From contig CM066325.1 in NCBI GenBank assembly GCA_033807775.1, forward strand, positions 22,377,301 through 22,441,300: a DNA stretch of 64,000 bases, in the 5' to 3' direction. Shown piece after piece: positions 44,710 through 56,580 of the stretch; the first letter of the stretch is position 1; each line of letters opens with the position of its first letter. Made by a program: the position numbers and the translations under genes. The notes under the pieces were generated by a model. That model saw only the letters and a program-made list of their open reading frames with translations, was not told the DNA's origin and did not search any database. This DNA is from Saussurea involucrata. Its lineage: Eukaryota > Streptophyta > Magnoliopsida > Asterales > Asteraceae.

Positions 44710-46129
44710 GAGAACACAATGTAAAAAAACAGCGGCTAACAAGTATATGGTTGTACTTGAACTCAACGTATATCGGCAATTCGGCATATGCATGAATAGC
44801 ATCATTAATTCATTATAGAACTATATATACTTTTTGGACTTTATTTATGTTCCTTTGTGTGTAGGTCTCAACTCTCAAAATCCTAGAAAACTAGTCCCAT
44901 AAGGTTTATGTATACATTTTATTTTTGAGTAAATTACTTTTTCATCCCTATAATTTGTTAAAAGTTATGATATTTATCCTTATAGTTTTGAAATTACGGT
45001 TTTCGTAGGCATATATCGAACACAAAAGCATGTCCATAAGGTCATATTATTTTCACTATTTCAAATATGGCAGAGTACAAAGGAGACTTCATTATTGGGC
45101 GGAGATAAGTTCTATTAAGATGACTAGATGAGCATGAAGGCCAAAAAACGACATATTGACTTGTTAAATAAGAGCCATTTAAGACCAACTTTTTAAGTAA
45201 TTGTCAGTTTCACATTTTGAACTCAAAGTATTAATGTGGTGACACTTTTTGACTGTGACTAGTTATAACCGGTTAAGAGACTAGTCATAATTGATTCTTA
45301 TTCATCGTTATATTATTCAACCCCTAGTAATGAGTCTCTTGGCTAGGGGTGTAAATGAGACGAGACAACTCGCGAGCTACTCGAGATCGACTCGGTCAAA
45401 ACTCGACTCGAATATGCTCGACTCGACATGCTAACGAGTCGAGTCGAGCTACCTGATACTCGACTCAATAAACTCGTGAGATACTCGAATTAATTTTATA
45501 TATAATAAAGTTTATATTATTACTTATTATATTTATTAATTACATTAATAGAAAAATTAAATTAAAATTGAAATTTTGAAATGTAACCCGCCTAAAGGAG
45601 GGGTTCTTTTAAAAACAAAATATTTTTATTTTTTATTAAAATTCAGATGAGTAAAAGAATTAAAGAAACCCTAAGCCTACACACACAACTTTTCAATTCA
45701 TTTCCATCTCACGCCTCCTTAGTCCTTCCTCTCTCAGACGACGGCCGCCGTATAGGTCCGGGCTTATCACTTGTGATTACTAGGCCCAGACCTTTTTGGG
45801 CTTTTGTACATCTCTACCCTCGAAAAAGTTCAATACACATTAAACAAAAAACTATAATCTTTAACATCTATTTTTGATACAACATCGATAATATATGTTA
45901 TCATCGTATTCTTTGTCGATCAAAGTCCACATATTTCAATAACGAGACCAATTTCATGTTCATGATTACTATAAAACATATCGGTTTTTTAAAACAGAAT
46001 GGTAACGCTCAACACCCGGAACCGAAATTGAAAATAGAAATAAAATACAATCACATAGAAGTCGTTTCGGGGATCGAATTATTGAAAATACAAGAACATA
46101 ACATGAAGTCTTGATTAAACAAGAATTAA
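44710..46129. other. Intergenic stretch with GAGTCGAG-rich patch
   Basis: 45355-45490 is a cluster of 'actcgactcga' motifs beginning ctaggggtgtaaatgag, probably the arm of an aged hAT-type element. The rest is AT-rich with no supported gene. Confidence 0.5.
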
Positions 46130-46387
46130 TTAATGGCGGATAATTGATGAGAAAATGGAGTGAGCCTTTCGACCAAACACCTTCTTCTGACCAGCAACGG
46201 TGGCCGGAGATGGCGATGGTATGAAGGGCACCACCACCAGATGCGGTTGCGCCCGATTGGCTTCCCTGCAACAAGTACTGACAGCACCTTGACAGCACCA
46301 GATCCCTTCCACCACCGTCGTTGTCCCCACCAATAAAACCATCAAACCAAATATAACAACTCCCATTTGCTTATTACCGTTGCCCAT
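46130..46387 (-). CDS. Small secreted Cys-Cys peptide precursor (uncharacterised)
   Basis: 85-aa single-exon frame; not assigned to a known family. An N-terminal hydrophobic signal (MGVVIFGLMVLLVGTTTVVE, from Met8; Met1 adds seven polar residues) is followed by IWCCQGAVSTCC with two Cys pairs. Next comes a short basic segment, then a Pro/Ser motif PSPSPATVAGQKK and a basic C-terminus. The order signal - CCx(n)CC - PSPSP - x2 - V - x - GK resembles the two loci at 49464 and 52012, suggesting one family of exported peptides. Function unknown; signalling or defence is a possibility only. Transcription is not shown by sequence. Confidence 0.55.
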   Translation of the reverse strand: MGNGNKQMGVVIFGLMVLLVGTTTVVEGIWCCQGAVSTCCREANRAQPHLVVVPFIPSPSPATVAGQKKVFGRKAHSIFSSIIRH

Positions 46388-47810
46388 TTGTTACACTTAG
46401 CTTCTATATTCACAAATTCATACATATATATTAACATCTATATATAGATATAGATAGATAAATATTAAATAATATATATTTTTAGTATTAAGAATTGAAA
46501 TCGTAAAACACTATGTTCATTGATTTGTCCACCCATATAGGTTGGGTTTCAACCTGTTTTCGTGAGACTGTGAGACCATAAAATTAACACTAAATCTTCA
46601 CATTGAAGTATGTGTACAAAAAGTGGAGTCGAGTAATTAGTTTCGTATCGCTTGACAAAATTGATTCTAAGTTTTTTGATACGGATAAACCAACCACTGT
46701 TGTTAGACACAAACGTGTCACTCAATTATCCGTCGAGTTGAAGGACTATGATTTATAAGGTGTGCTCCACCACATAGGAACCTCAAGGCCTTTTTGTTTC
46801 AAACATATGTAATCTTCTCTATTAATACAATCAGGCCTTTTTGTTTCAAATGAGAAAGACAAAGATTGAGCACGTACAAATAAATGATTCATACGTGAAT
46901 CATTGGTGTGAGATCACATATGCATCTTCATATGTGAATAATTGGTAAAGAAAAATAGGTAAACAAACGTGGGTTCATATATGCATCTTCAAACGGTTTT
47001 TCTTTTCCGGCTCTACAAACAGTTCACATATAAATCATTTATTCGTATCGTCAACTTTTTTTACCTTTCTTATTTAAACCTCCCCTTACATAGTTATATG
47101 CTAAATGGCTTACAATTTTTTTTCTCCCACTTCTTAGAATATAAATCTCTTCCTTTTACATTTGAAATATATCGATTTAACCAAAAAGGGTTTGTTAGCA
47201 ACTCCCTAAATTCAACACTTTAAATAAAGATGTTAGCAAAAGAAAGAAAAGTGCCCTCAATCCACTTTTTCTATTAAAAATAGAAATAACACGGCATTGC
47301 ACAAGTTGTGTAAGTGCTAGTTGCGTAATTCCCATGGATCATGTTGAGTGGAAATATTTGTTAGCCTATAATCATTTATGAGATGCTTTCAAACCCACAT
47401 CAACATGCCATATGAACATTATGCAAGTAGCACTTATACAACTTACGTGATTTCATTTTTAATAAAAAAAAAGGGGTAGAATTTGGTTCAAATGGTGGTG
47501 ATATAGTAAATTGGGGCAGCTAGTTTGGATAATTTCTCTAAAAATGTGAAGGATGGATTGATTTAGACAAGTGGGCCTCTTTAATATGCACCAATCACAT
47601 CATTATTAAAGAATTGAAATATGATGCAACACATGTAAAACAATAAAGTTATAGATGATGCGACTTTTAATCATATAGAATTTTTTTCCAATTAACATTA
47701 TGTACGAATTTAAAGAAAATGTTCAATTGATTTATCCTATTATGTGTTTCTAGTAATTAATTAACCCTTTATTATATGTTCATCTCAACGATCACAAATG
47801 TCTGAACGAT
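46388..47810. other. AT-rich intergenic stretch
   Basis: No supported gene. Two inverted 'gcactta(ca/ta)caactt' type segments lie near 47298-47320 and 47425-47450. Nothing else is recognised. Confidence 0.45.
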
Positions 47811-47985
47811 GTACAGGCAAAGGTGGCCACAATGTGTGAGGAACGGGCGCCCCATGTGGGGAAACTCGGCCACGGCCTGAGAAAACAGCCCGCCGTGTGG
47901 GGAAATTCAAACCGCGTGCGTGAACGGGCGGCGTGTGCGGGGAAATGCAAGTCGCGTGCAAGGAAAACCCAAGCTGCGTGATAAA
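47811..47985. repeat. GC-rich degenerate repeat patch
   Basis: About six spaced copies of 'gtgtggggaaa' or 'gtgcgtgaacgggcg' variants in an otherwise AT-rich neighbourhood. Not a recognised gene or element. Confidence 0.55.
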
Positions 47986-48464
47986 TGTTTTGGATTTTAT
48001 GAAATTTAGAGGATTTAAACTCCTTGGTGTGGTTAACTTCTAAGATTTGGAATGAAATTAAATTCAATTCTTTAAGAATCTTGTTTGTTTGCAGAACTTG
48101 AAACAAAATTTAAGTTTGTTTGTTTCAGTAGTATTAGCGCAAATTTGATGACAAATGCGGATTTGAGATCAACGGATGCAACTGAAATCCATGGTATTTA
48201 TAATAACAACCTTGAAGAGATTTCTAAATCTGCCTCCTGTGAGATTTCACTAAAATCCGAGGATTTCAATCTAAGCTTTCATTCAAACCAATGGAATGAA
48301 TTTTAATTCCAAATCCTATCAAACCTTGCAAACCTTGCAAACCCTTAAACTTTTAGGTTTTCAAAAAAAGCATCGAGAAAGAGCATATATGTTTTATGAA
48401 ATGATCATCGGTTTCCTTTATTGGTTTCTTGTGTTAGCATTCCTTAGCCGGTTACGTCCCTTTA

Positions 48465-48830
48465 GGGTGTGTTTGGTACACTAGACAAGACATGACAGAA
48501 CATAACAGAACAGAGATCACTGTCCCATGTTTGGCAGAACTTTTATGTGGAACAGAGTGGAACAAGCTGAAACAGGCCTGTTCCACCCCCACCCCATGGA
48601 ACAAGGTAGAACAGACTTATGTTTTACCAGTATAATCTCAAAGTAAAATCAAATTCTCTTCTAAAACATCAAATACACGTTATATTTTATATTTTATTCA
48701 TTCTTTAAATTTTATTTATTTGTATTTTGTCTAATGTTATCTGTTCTGTTCTGTCCAGTTCTGTCTATCAAACGTTGAACAACTGTTCTGTCCTGTCCTA
48801 TTCTATCCTGTCTGCGTACCAAACGCACCC
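48465..48830. mobile_element. 366-bp MITE with GGGTGTGTTTGG termini, copy 2
   Basis: Same length and body as 44341-44706. Flanks TTA and CTA. Terminal inverted repeat GGTGTGTTTGGTAC / GTACCAAACGCACC. Confidence 0.88.
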
Positions 48831-49463
48831 CTAAGGTCTGTCTGGTAAGCATACGGGTCCAACCATGATTGGATTAGTCACTAGTGAAGTAGGTAGATTT
48901 TAATGTTTTAATTTGACATAAATAACTTGGTAATTTACCAAACTTGTCTCGTCTTCCTAACTTTTATGCCATCTATTTTGATTTCACTCAATCCCATCGT
49001 GTCATCATATCCCAACCTAATGTCTCTAAACACCGGAAATTACTAAAAAGAACAATAAAATACGAGCCCACATACAATAAAACCCAGATATACTCCAACC
49101 ACACACTAAAAACCAAACCATTTTAACAGTTGCTCTAACATTTTACCAATTTTCCCGACTTTTATACAAGACGGCTGGATAGATTTGGCCAGCAAACATG
49201 GAATTTTACCAGCCCCGGTTGGAGATGCTCTTATGCTCGTTTTTCTAGCGAGGACAACTTGCTTGCATGCATGAAAGGCTGAACCTTTTTATCACTCGTT
49301 TGCCGTCGATTTCACATTACATTTTGTTCTTTTTATACCATAAACTCAACATTCATATTACATAGAGCACATATTTACCTTTATTTGATTTGATTGCTTA
49401 CATAAACTAAGCACACATTTATTACCATTTCTTCCATCAGATCAAGGGTGAGCCTCTTTACCA

Positions 49464-49696
49464 TTAACCATGGATATAAGGAGAAGGTGCAAACAGATGC
49501 CAACCGATTTCCATCTCCTCCTCCTCCTCATCGGTTCCCGGAGGTATGGGGACGTCACAGCAAGGACCACCTGGGTAACAACAAACTTCATCTGGGCGAA
49601 CATCAAACGGGAATGGCTTCGATGCCATTGTAATAGTCAGGCCCACCACAAGTATCATCGCGTCATCATGCAGATTGTCACAATCGATCTCATCAT
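49464..49696 (-). pseudogene. Secreted Cys-Cys peptide, frameshifted copy
   Basis: Paralogue of 52012-52287. From the ATG pair at 49691-49696 the frame reads MMRSIVTICMMTR and stops, because of an extra 8 bp (ACGCGATG) within the signal peptide. Downstream the sequence recovers as KPFPFDVRPDEVCCYPGGPCC followed by an acidic run and APSP. A 2-bp loss near the end creates an early stop. An internal ATG (49658) leaves a 64-aa frame with a shortened signal. It keeps the second Cys pair that the other copy lacks. Confidence 0.7.
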
Positions 49697-50384
49697 GCCC
49701 ATACTTGGTTGTCGGTTATCGTGGAGCATCTTTTCATTAAACGGCTAAGACAACAAAGAACACAACTAACCTCCTCGGGGTCATCGGTGGATTTTGTCTG
49801 TTTTTTAATTCTTGTAATATACTCCGTAAGTTGCAAGATATAGGACAGTTTGTTTTGGCTAATATTATCTTCATTCTTGATATATATCATGCTAAGAAAG
49901 CAGGAACCTTTTGTGCAGTTGCTTGTATTTATATCCTACCATCAAAATTGCTATTCATGTGCTACATTTTTTCTTCTGCCGAGTCTAAAACCTTTCGATT
50001 CTGGAGCATATCCCGACAATGCTAGCCTCATCAAGTAGCACTACATCGAAGCATGTTGTAAGCTTATTCACCATAAAGCAAAGATTAAGAGATTACTAAA
50101 AATAGCCAAAATCGGAGTTGGCCCATCACAAAATGACAACATTTTCCAATTGAGAACAAAATAACCCCATATTTCGCAAAAAACATGAGCAAAAACCTTC
50201 GATTTTTTGTGCCAACAGTACATTTTCCTACTACCCATATGAACCAAGTTAACCCGAATTAGGGGGAGTTTTTCTGATATAAGACTAACGATCAAAGACC
50301 TTGAGTGAAGTATTATGGTGGGATGAACCATCAAGTATGCAATAAGAAACTTGATGACATAAATTACATACATTTAGGGCCTGT

Positions 50385-50648
50385 ATGTTAGCAGATTAAT
50401 GAGTTAATGGGACAAACAACTTATTCAGTTAGCTATACCTATACATGACTGTTTGTTAGTGGCTTAATGAATAATGATATAGAATGTGGCTTATCCAGTA
50501 AGCTTCTATGCGAGAGCTTTATGCAGAAAGCCAAGTTTTTTCAAACACTCCCAAACAAAAACATTTCCAATCTATACCGACTATTTAATCCACACTGACA
50601 GCTTTATCCATACAGAACTTAATGGAAAACCAACCAAACAACCCTTGA
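50385..50648. mobile_element. Decayed Tourist-like MITE in duplication copy A
   Basis: Begins gggcctgtatgttagc and ends 'ccaaacaaccc' with TTA-type flanks. The middle resembles the 'cttaatgagttaatgg' text of the GGGGCTGTTT family. Absent from copy B at the same place. Confidence 0.5.
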
Positions 50649-50811
50649 CAGTTGCAAAATCTAGGGTAGAAAGCATTGATTTATGATGTATCAAATCTTT
50701 CATTTCTATGAACTAGTATAGAACTGCAACAGATGCTGAAGGGATTAAGTTCCAAAAATTGTTCAGAATGCGGGATTGCAGAAACACGGTTAAATAATGT
50801 CAAGAACAAAT

Positions 50812-50890
50812 CTAACTGACCAATTAAACTGCTCAGATACTCCCTCAAGAATTCCAGCATGTGTTGACACTTCCAGTTTTGAATTCTGCA
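50812..50890 (-). pseudogene. Fragment of SEP15 last exon
   Basis: Minus-strand text matching 54418-54497: acceptor-like ATGCAG, then codons giving NW-K, HMLEFLRE, but with substitutions (K-C for K-R), no clean stop and no upstream exons. A by-product of the local duplication. Confidence 0.8.
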
Positions 50891-51849
50891 TCAAACAAAA
50901 CTATATTATATATACACATTATATGAGGCCCAATCAAATACAAACCTTGGAAAAATTACAAACCATATAAACCAATCTCCACGTCCATCTAGTGTGATGA
51001 ATATCTGATTTCATAAATATATCGATTGTTTTTTGATATAAAACGTTGATCATAATTAATAAACTGTAAGCATCTTCCATAAATATTTAAATCATAAATA
51101 ATGAACTCTAACCATCTTCCATAAATATTTTAATTGATTTGTTTGTATGGTTTATAACCTTTCCATGGTCTGTATTTAATTTGTCCTCTATAATATATTA
51201 TATTATAATTTATATAAGTATTTTATAATTTAAAAATCTTATACATATACATATATTTTATTTTATTTTACTTTTTTTATTAGTATCTATATATATATAT
51301 ATTCATTGAATTTTGTTATGTTAGGAGGGTAAAATAGTAATTTTGTGTTTTTGTCCAATCTTTTTGGGTGAACAAGAAAACTTTAGTTTGTCCCATGAAA
51401 TTGGGTTTTTGTCCCACCTCATTCTTGTCCCACATCATGCCAATCATGAGACTACTACTAGAATATAGTTGTAGCAATTTTCCTTTCAATTTTAGAAATA
51501 TGTTTTGCAAATTTGGTCTATATGACAATATCACATAAACTTGCAAGCCTTTTAAAAGTCCAATCAAAAGTCTAATCATCTAAAGAAATAGTTATAATAT
51601 CTTATCGTACACACGAATGTATTCTATTTGTGTCTCTAATTTAACCCTTTATCATATGATCATTTCGTAACGATCTCAAAATTCAGATTCGTGGTCGGGC
51701 TTGATCTTAAACCCTTACACTTCTAGGTTTTCAGGATATTGGATTATCTTAAGCCGGTTGTGTTCCAGTACGCTGTCTTCCTAGTTGTAAAAGGCCGATG
51801 AAAAGCTCGTTTGCCAATGTAAAACGGCAATACAAGTTCCGAATTCAAC
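50891..51849. other. AT-rich spacer between the duplication copies
   Basis: Nothing supported. TA runs at 51196-51300 and an imperfect 'ttgtcccac' repeat region at 51350-51435. Confidence 0.5.
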
Positions 51850-52011
51850 CCGACAACTGATATTACATTTTGTTCTTTTATAGCATAAATGCTAGATTCC
51901 TAAGTATTACATAAATACATTCACCTTTATTTGATTTGATTACATAATAAACTAAATTTCTTGCCCGACCACCAGCTTACCCCATATTTCTTGCCATTTC
52001 TTCCATCAACA

Positions 52012-52287
52012 TCAAGGCTTAGCCTCTTTACCATCAACCATAGAAGGTGAAGGCGAAGGTGCAACGAGCTTCCAACCGTTGTCCTCCTCTTCATCGACTC
52101 CTGGAAGGAATGGGGACCGTGCAACAGGGTAGCAGCAAACCTCATCTGGACGAACATCAAACGGAAACGGCTTCGCTGCCATTGTAGTAGTCGTGCCCAG
52201 CACAAGTATCATCATGCAGATCGCCACAATCGATCTCATGATGCCTATACTTGGTTGTTGGTTCTCGTTGTTTTTTTGGTAATCCAT
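52012..52287 (-). CDS. Small secreted peptide precursor (uncharacterised), intact copy
   Basis: 91-aa frame from ATG 52287, or 75 aa from the Met at residue 17, which opens the hydrophobic signal MRSIVAICMMILVLGTTTTM and ends near AA-K. The predicted mature part has KPFPFDVRPDEVCCY, then an acidic run DEEED, then APSPSPSMVDGKEAKP at the C-terminus. One Cys pair remains; the paralogue at 49464 has a second pair in the next eight residues. No matching family is recalled. A proline-rich, acidic, Cys-containing small secreted peptide could be a processed hormone or apoplastic effector, but that is inference. Confidence 0.6.
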   Translation of the reverse strand: MDYQKNNENQQPSIGIMRSIVAICMMILVLGTTTTMAAKPFPFDVRPDEVCCYPVARSPFLPGVDEEEDNGWKLVAPSPSPSMVDGKEAKP

Positions 52288-53384
52288 CGTGGATTTTTAA
52301 TTCAGTTATTTATACTAAAAACTGTGAGAAAAGGGGATCTTTTGTTGAACGGCCAAGACAACATAACTAACCTCCTGGGATTCATCGCTGAATTTTGTCT
52401 GTTTTCTCTTTCTGAACTTAAAATATACTCGATATAGATACTCTCTACGTTCCAAAACATAGGACAATTTTGTTTTGGCTAATGTTATCTTCATTCTTGA
52501 TAAACATGAACCCAAACTACTGTAAATATCATGCTTAGGAAGCAGGAACCTATTGTGCAGCTACGCTTGGTTGCTCCTCGTTATACCATACTATAAAAGT
52601 TGCTCTTCATGTACTACGTTTTTATTCAGTTCGATTCTAAAATCTCTTTATTTCGGAGCAACAACTCCAACGATACTAGCTTCATCAAGTAGACTATATG
52701 AAAGCATGTTGTAAGCTTATTTATCGTAAAGCAAAGATTAAGGGATTACTTTTTGGGGATGGTCACCAAAAAGCCAAAATTGGGGTTGACCCATCATAGG
52801 CCAACTTTTTCATATTAGCACAAAATAACCACCAATTTCACAAAAAAACATGAGAAGTTTTTTTTAACGACAGGTACATTTTCCAATCTTTTTCGATTTT
52901 TGTGGACACACTTTGCAAAAAGGGTGAGCAAAACCGTCTTTATGCGGAATTTGGGTTTTGCTCATGGTTTTGCGAAGTAGGCCCACAAACACGAATAAAA
53001 TATGCCAAAAAGTACAGTTCACAAAAAAATGGGTTTTTGCGAAATAGGTGGTTATTTTGTGCTAATTTGGAAAAAGTTTGTAATTTTATGATAGATCAAC
53101 ATTCAACAGGCAACTCCAATTTTGGTTAAATTTGTGACTATCCCTTCCTTTTGACCAAATAATTCGTAAATCTAGATTGGCTAATGGGATCTCCCTTGTT
53201 TCTCAGTCTCAGTTGCAATACTTGTACATGAAAGGCACCAAAAGTTTTACTTCTGGTTCCGGCGATGTAATTTGTTCTAACAGGGAAAACACTAGTTGCT
53301 ACACCTACATAAGAAACATGGCTGGAGTAGTACTGTTGGATGAACCATCAAGTTTGCAATAAGAAACATGATGGCATCAGGATG

Positions 53385-54190
53385 TTCATTGGTTGAAATC
53401 CAATGGATTTAGGTGGATCCGATCTGATGCAATCATCTACTGGATGTTTAGATTTTGCCATATAATCCAATGAATGCATTGGTGGACATTACTATTATCC
53501 ATTGGATCAGATTGGATACATCCAATATTTTGATCCAATTTCCAACCAATTAATCCACTTTCAACCAACTATTCATATATCTTCCTAATTTCTTAAAAAC
53601 ATTACATACAAATATCAATTAAAAACAATATTGTAAAATATTAGTAATTATATGTAAATTTATTAATTAGATGGTAGCTGGATGGGTAATTCATAAAAAA
53701 ATCGGATACTCATTGAATGGTAATTGGATTGGATCGATTCAGTATTATTGGATTCTGAACTGCCATCCAAGAACAGACGTTCTGATGCGAATCAGTCCAG
53801 TAATCCCATTTTAGCAAGTGATGTTCCCAGGCCAAGAATTTGGAAAGTTTACTCTAGAAGACAAAAAGGGGTAGTATAGGGAATTGGCTTGGAGTTTGTT
53901 AGAAGGGGGTTGTGAGGGAGGTTATAAAGAAAGGGAGTACGCACATGGGGAGATATCTTGGAGAATAATTCTGTTAGTAGACTCTAGTTCATGCTAGAGA
54001 GAGGGATAGTCCCTGGATCTTTTTTACTTTCTGCTTACCTTATTTTGTATTTGCTTGTTTGCAATCTATCAATTTCTCCTTTACGTAATACCATTCTTGT
54101 TGAATTCCCATCACATTTCCAATTTGGATTTTGAAAATTTGGATCCAGTACGATCCAATTCCAATGGGATATCCAATAATGGTTGGTTGC
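53385..54190. mobile_element. Uncharacterised 'ATCCAATGG' repeat-rich insertion
   Basis: Present only in duplication copy B. Made of ggatccgatc, atccaatgg and attggatcagattggat motifs in both orientations, typical of an aged MITE cluster. Ends not resolved. Confidence 0.45.
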
Positions 54191-54417
54191 TTCCCTTTAC
54201 AAGCGTGCACTTCACAATCGTAGAATCTTGAGTGGAAAGCAGTGATATATCATGCATCAAATCTTTCATGTCTATAAACTAGTATAGAATTGCATCAGAT
54301 GATGAAGGGACTGAATAGTTGTTCTATAAGTTGCATAAAATAGCTCAGCAAATTGTTCAGAATGAATGATTGCACAGACAGGCTTAGATAATGTCAAGAA
54401 CAGTTCCAACTGACCAA

Positions 54418-56580
54418 TTAAGCTGCTGATATTGGCTTCAGCTTCTCCCTCAGGAACTCCAGCATGTGTTCACGCTTCCAGTTGTCAATTCTGCATCGAA
54501 TAACATGAGCATAAGGTTTAAAGTTTCTAGCAATACACAACACTCAGATTTATTACCTTCAGATGACATTTGAGAGATAAAAAACATCATATATCAAGTA
54601 ACATGAAAGCTAAAAAGAATTGCCAAACAAACAAAACGAAGCTAGCATAGTTATAGGTACAACCTCTACATATTTCTTAAAAGACTCTTCACTGTTTTTT
54701 TTATCTTTTGCACCTTTGGATACTCAGCTAACCCTTTCTTTACAACTTGCTCCTATTTACATGCAAATGTTATAAATAAAGTTACTTTTTAACTAATTAA
54801 ATAATGTTATCGCATAAAAAGTTACTAAAGCATCTTCTACTAATTCAGAAAGTTGTGAAAGCTCATGCTTCCTCCCCAAGGACAACATAAATTAATATGT
54901 TTCTAGAAGCTGTTATGAACCGGCTTAACAGGGTTACACAAAACAGGTTGTAAAGGGTAGAGCATCATTATCCAATATTACAGGAAAGTATTCCCTTTAT
55001 ACTCAACAAATTGTTGATCATAAGCAAATGCTTTGGCCAATGACATGCATATGAAACTCAACAACAAACACACCTTATGATTTCTTTATGTTGTCCCGCA
55101 TCATCCAACATGATCAACTTTGGTGGAGCATTATATGGATATTGAACTTTAACAGAAGGAAAGTTTTCCTTTTCTTCTTCTATGAAACTAACGATTTCTG
55201 GATAAAACACAAGCTTCCTCATGCATACCTCCAGAATAGCACCAGAGTAGACAATCTGTAATCCATGTGGGTTAGATAATACTTAAAGACGACCCTCGAA
55301 GTTTTGGGCCCTGAATTAGACAAAACGAAAAGAAAAAAAAAGAGTGGCAGATTGGCTAGAACTTGAACTTGAAAGATATAAAACACAGCCTGGATTGTAT
55401 TACAGAGAGTATAACATTGAGACCTTGCTAGTGGAGTCATCGGAGTCCTCAGCACAGCATTTTCGGCAATCAGACAGCAGTTCTGCAAGCAATCAAACAT
55501 GTTTAAGTAGTTCGACTTCATAATTGTATGAATCCGGGTGGATAAACTGGGCTCCTTTGGTTTGGTTTGGCTTAGCTTAACTACCATAAGAATCAAAAAC
55601 ATATTGTCGAAATATCATCCTCCTATATGTGATAAATAGTCCATATTACTTAGGTACTCAACCCACCAATGAAGCAGTTTTGAGAAATTCCCAGGTGAAT
55701 CAAATTAACATGTAGATCTCTACAGCTTCCTAGGTTTGTTGAAAATGGAAGCCAACCCTATTACTGCCCTTTCCTTGCATTTGTAGAATCATCCAATTAC
55801 CCACAGCAGGGGGGGCCGTCCCACCGGTTAAGCACCACATCCATTGAGGCTTGTCCAAGGTGAATCAAATCATGGGTGAAAAATATGTAAAAAAAGAGAC
55901 CAAGAATACAAGAATTCTTAGTTCATGAGTTGTAGGGAGGAATTTATGTCACCACCAACATAGACTAAAGCAAGTGTTGGATATGAAGCTGGTGTTAAAA
56001 GATTAAATATCGACTTATTCGGTTTCTCATTCGGTTCTTATTGATGGATGTCAAAACCTTGTACTACAAGAACGCATAACTCCTATGATTTTGCTTAAAC
56101 TTTATCACGAACAAAGTTCCATTAGTATGACTATAAATTTCAATACAGTTCGCAACGTTCTTAAAAAAAATCGAGAGCTTCCATAATCAACTGTAAGCTA
56201 ACGCAATCGCATCCAGATTGCAGCTTGTCTTTTGGAAAGTAAGGAGTGTAATTAGATAAGTAGAATCACAAAAAAATCTCCTATCGAATACAAAATCAAC
56301 TCAATCAAACTCAATAATCTATTTAATTATCTCTAATCTGCTTCATGCGCATAATATGACCACACGAATCAACAAAAATATGAAGAGAAATAGTACCTTG
56401 GTCCTTAACATACTCGGCGAGCGCATTGCAATCGGAACAGAGCGCGAGACCTGTAAACCCTAGATCCTCACACTGTTTAGAGCTCAGTTGTTCTGCTCTT
56501 ATACAGACGATTAACAAGAATCCTGCGTAAATTAACTTCCACATTTTCACCGATCGATTGATTCTTCGACTTCTTCCCAC
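54418..56580 (-). CDS. SEP15: SEP15-family ER thioredoxin-like protein (selenoprotein F homologue)
   Basis: 165-aa protein expected in the ER lumen, where the family partners UDP-glucose:glycoprotein glucosyltransferase in folding control. Exons 56580-56397, 55482-55424, 55255-55074 and 54490-54418 (184, 59, 182 and 73 nt) join in frame to a TAA. A signal peptide (MWKLIYAGFLLIVCIRAEQ) follows 12 extra residues if the first ATG is used; Met13 (56544) is an alternative start. The Cys-rich partner-binding segment has six Cys (KQC, LCSDC, SDCRKCC). The thioredoxin-like part has YSGAILEVCMRKLVFYPEIV and PPKLIMLDD, ending IDNWKREHMLEFLREKL. At the animal Cys-Gly-Sec site this protein reads C-M-R, so no TGA/Sec codon and no CxC pair. 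All four introns are GT-AG. Confidence 0.95.

Larger units (their letters stand above)
49300..50890. repeat. Tandem segmental duplication, copy A
   Basis: Aligns in order with 51850-54497. It holds the peptide locus, a 'taggacagtttgttttggctaat' type segment, the 'aagcatgttgtaagcttatt' segment, a 'gatgaaccatcaagtatgcaa' segment and a copy of the SEP15 last exon at the right end. Divergence is visible, so it is not very recent. Confidence 0.82.
51850..54497. repeat. Tandem segmental duplication, copy B
   Basis: Counterpart of 49300-50890, longer because of an inserted ~800-bp 'aatccaatgg/ggattgg' rich stretch (53385-54190). Its right end is the genuine last exon of SEP15. Confidence 0.8.

Noticed and set aside
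55219..55602. 127-codon minus-strand frame
   Set aside because: Reads SEP15 exon 2 and intron sequence in the wrong frame; the spliced gene model explains the region.
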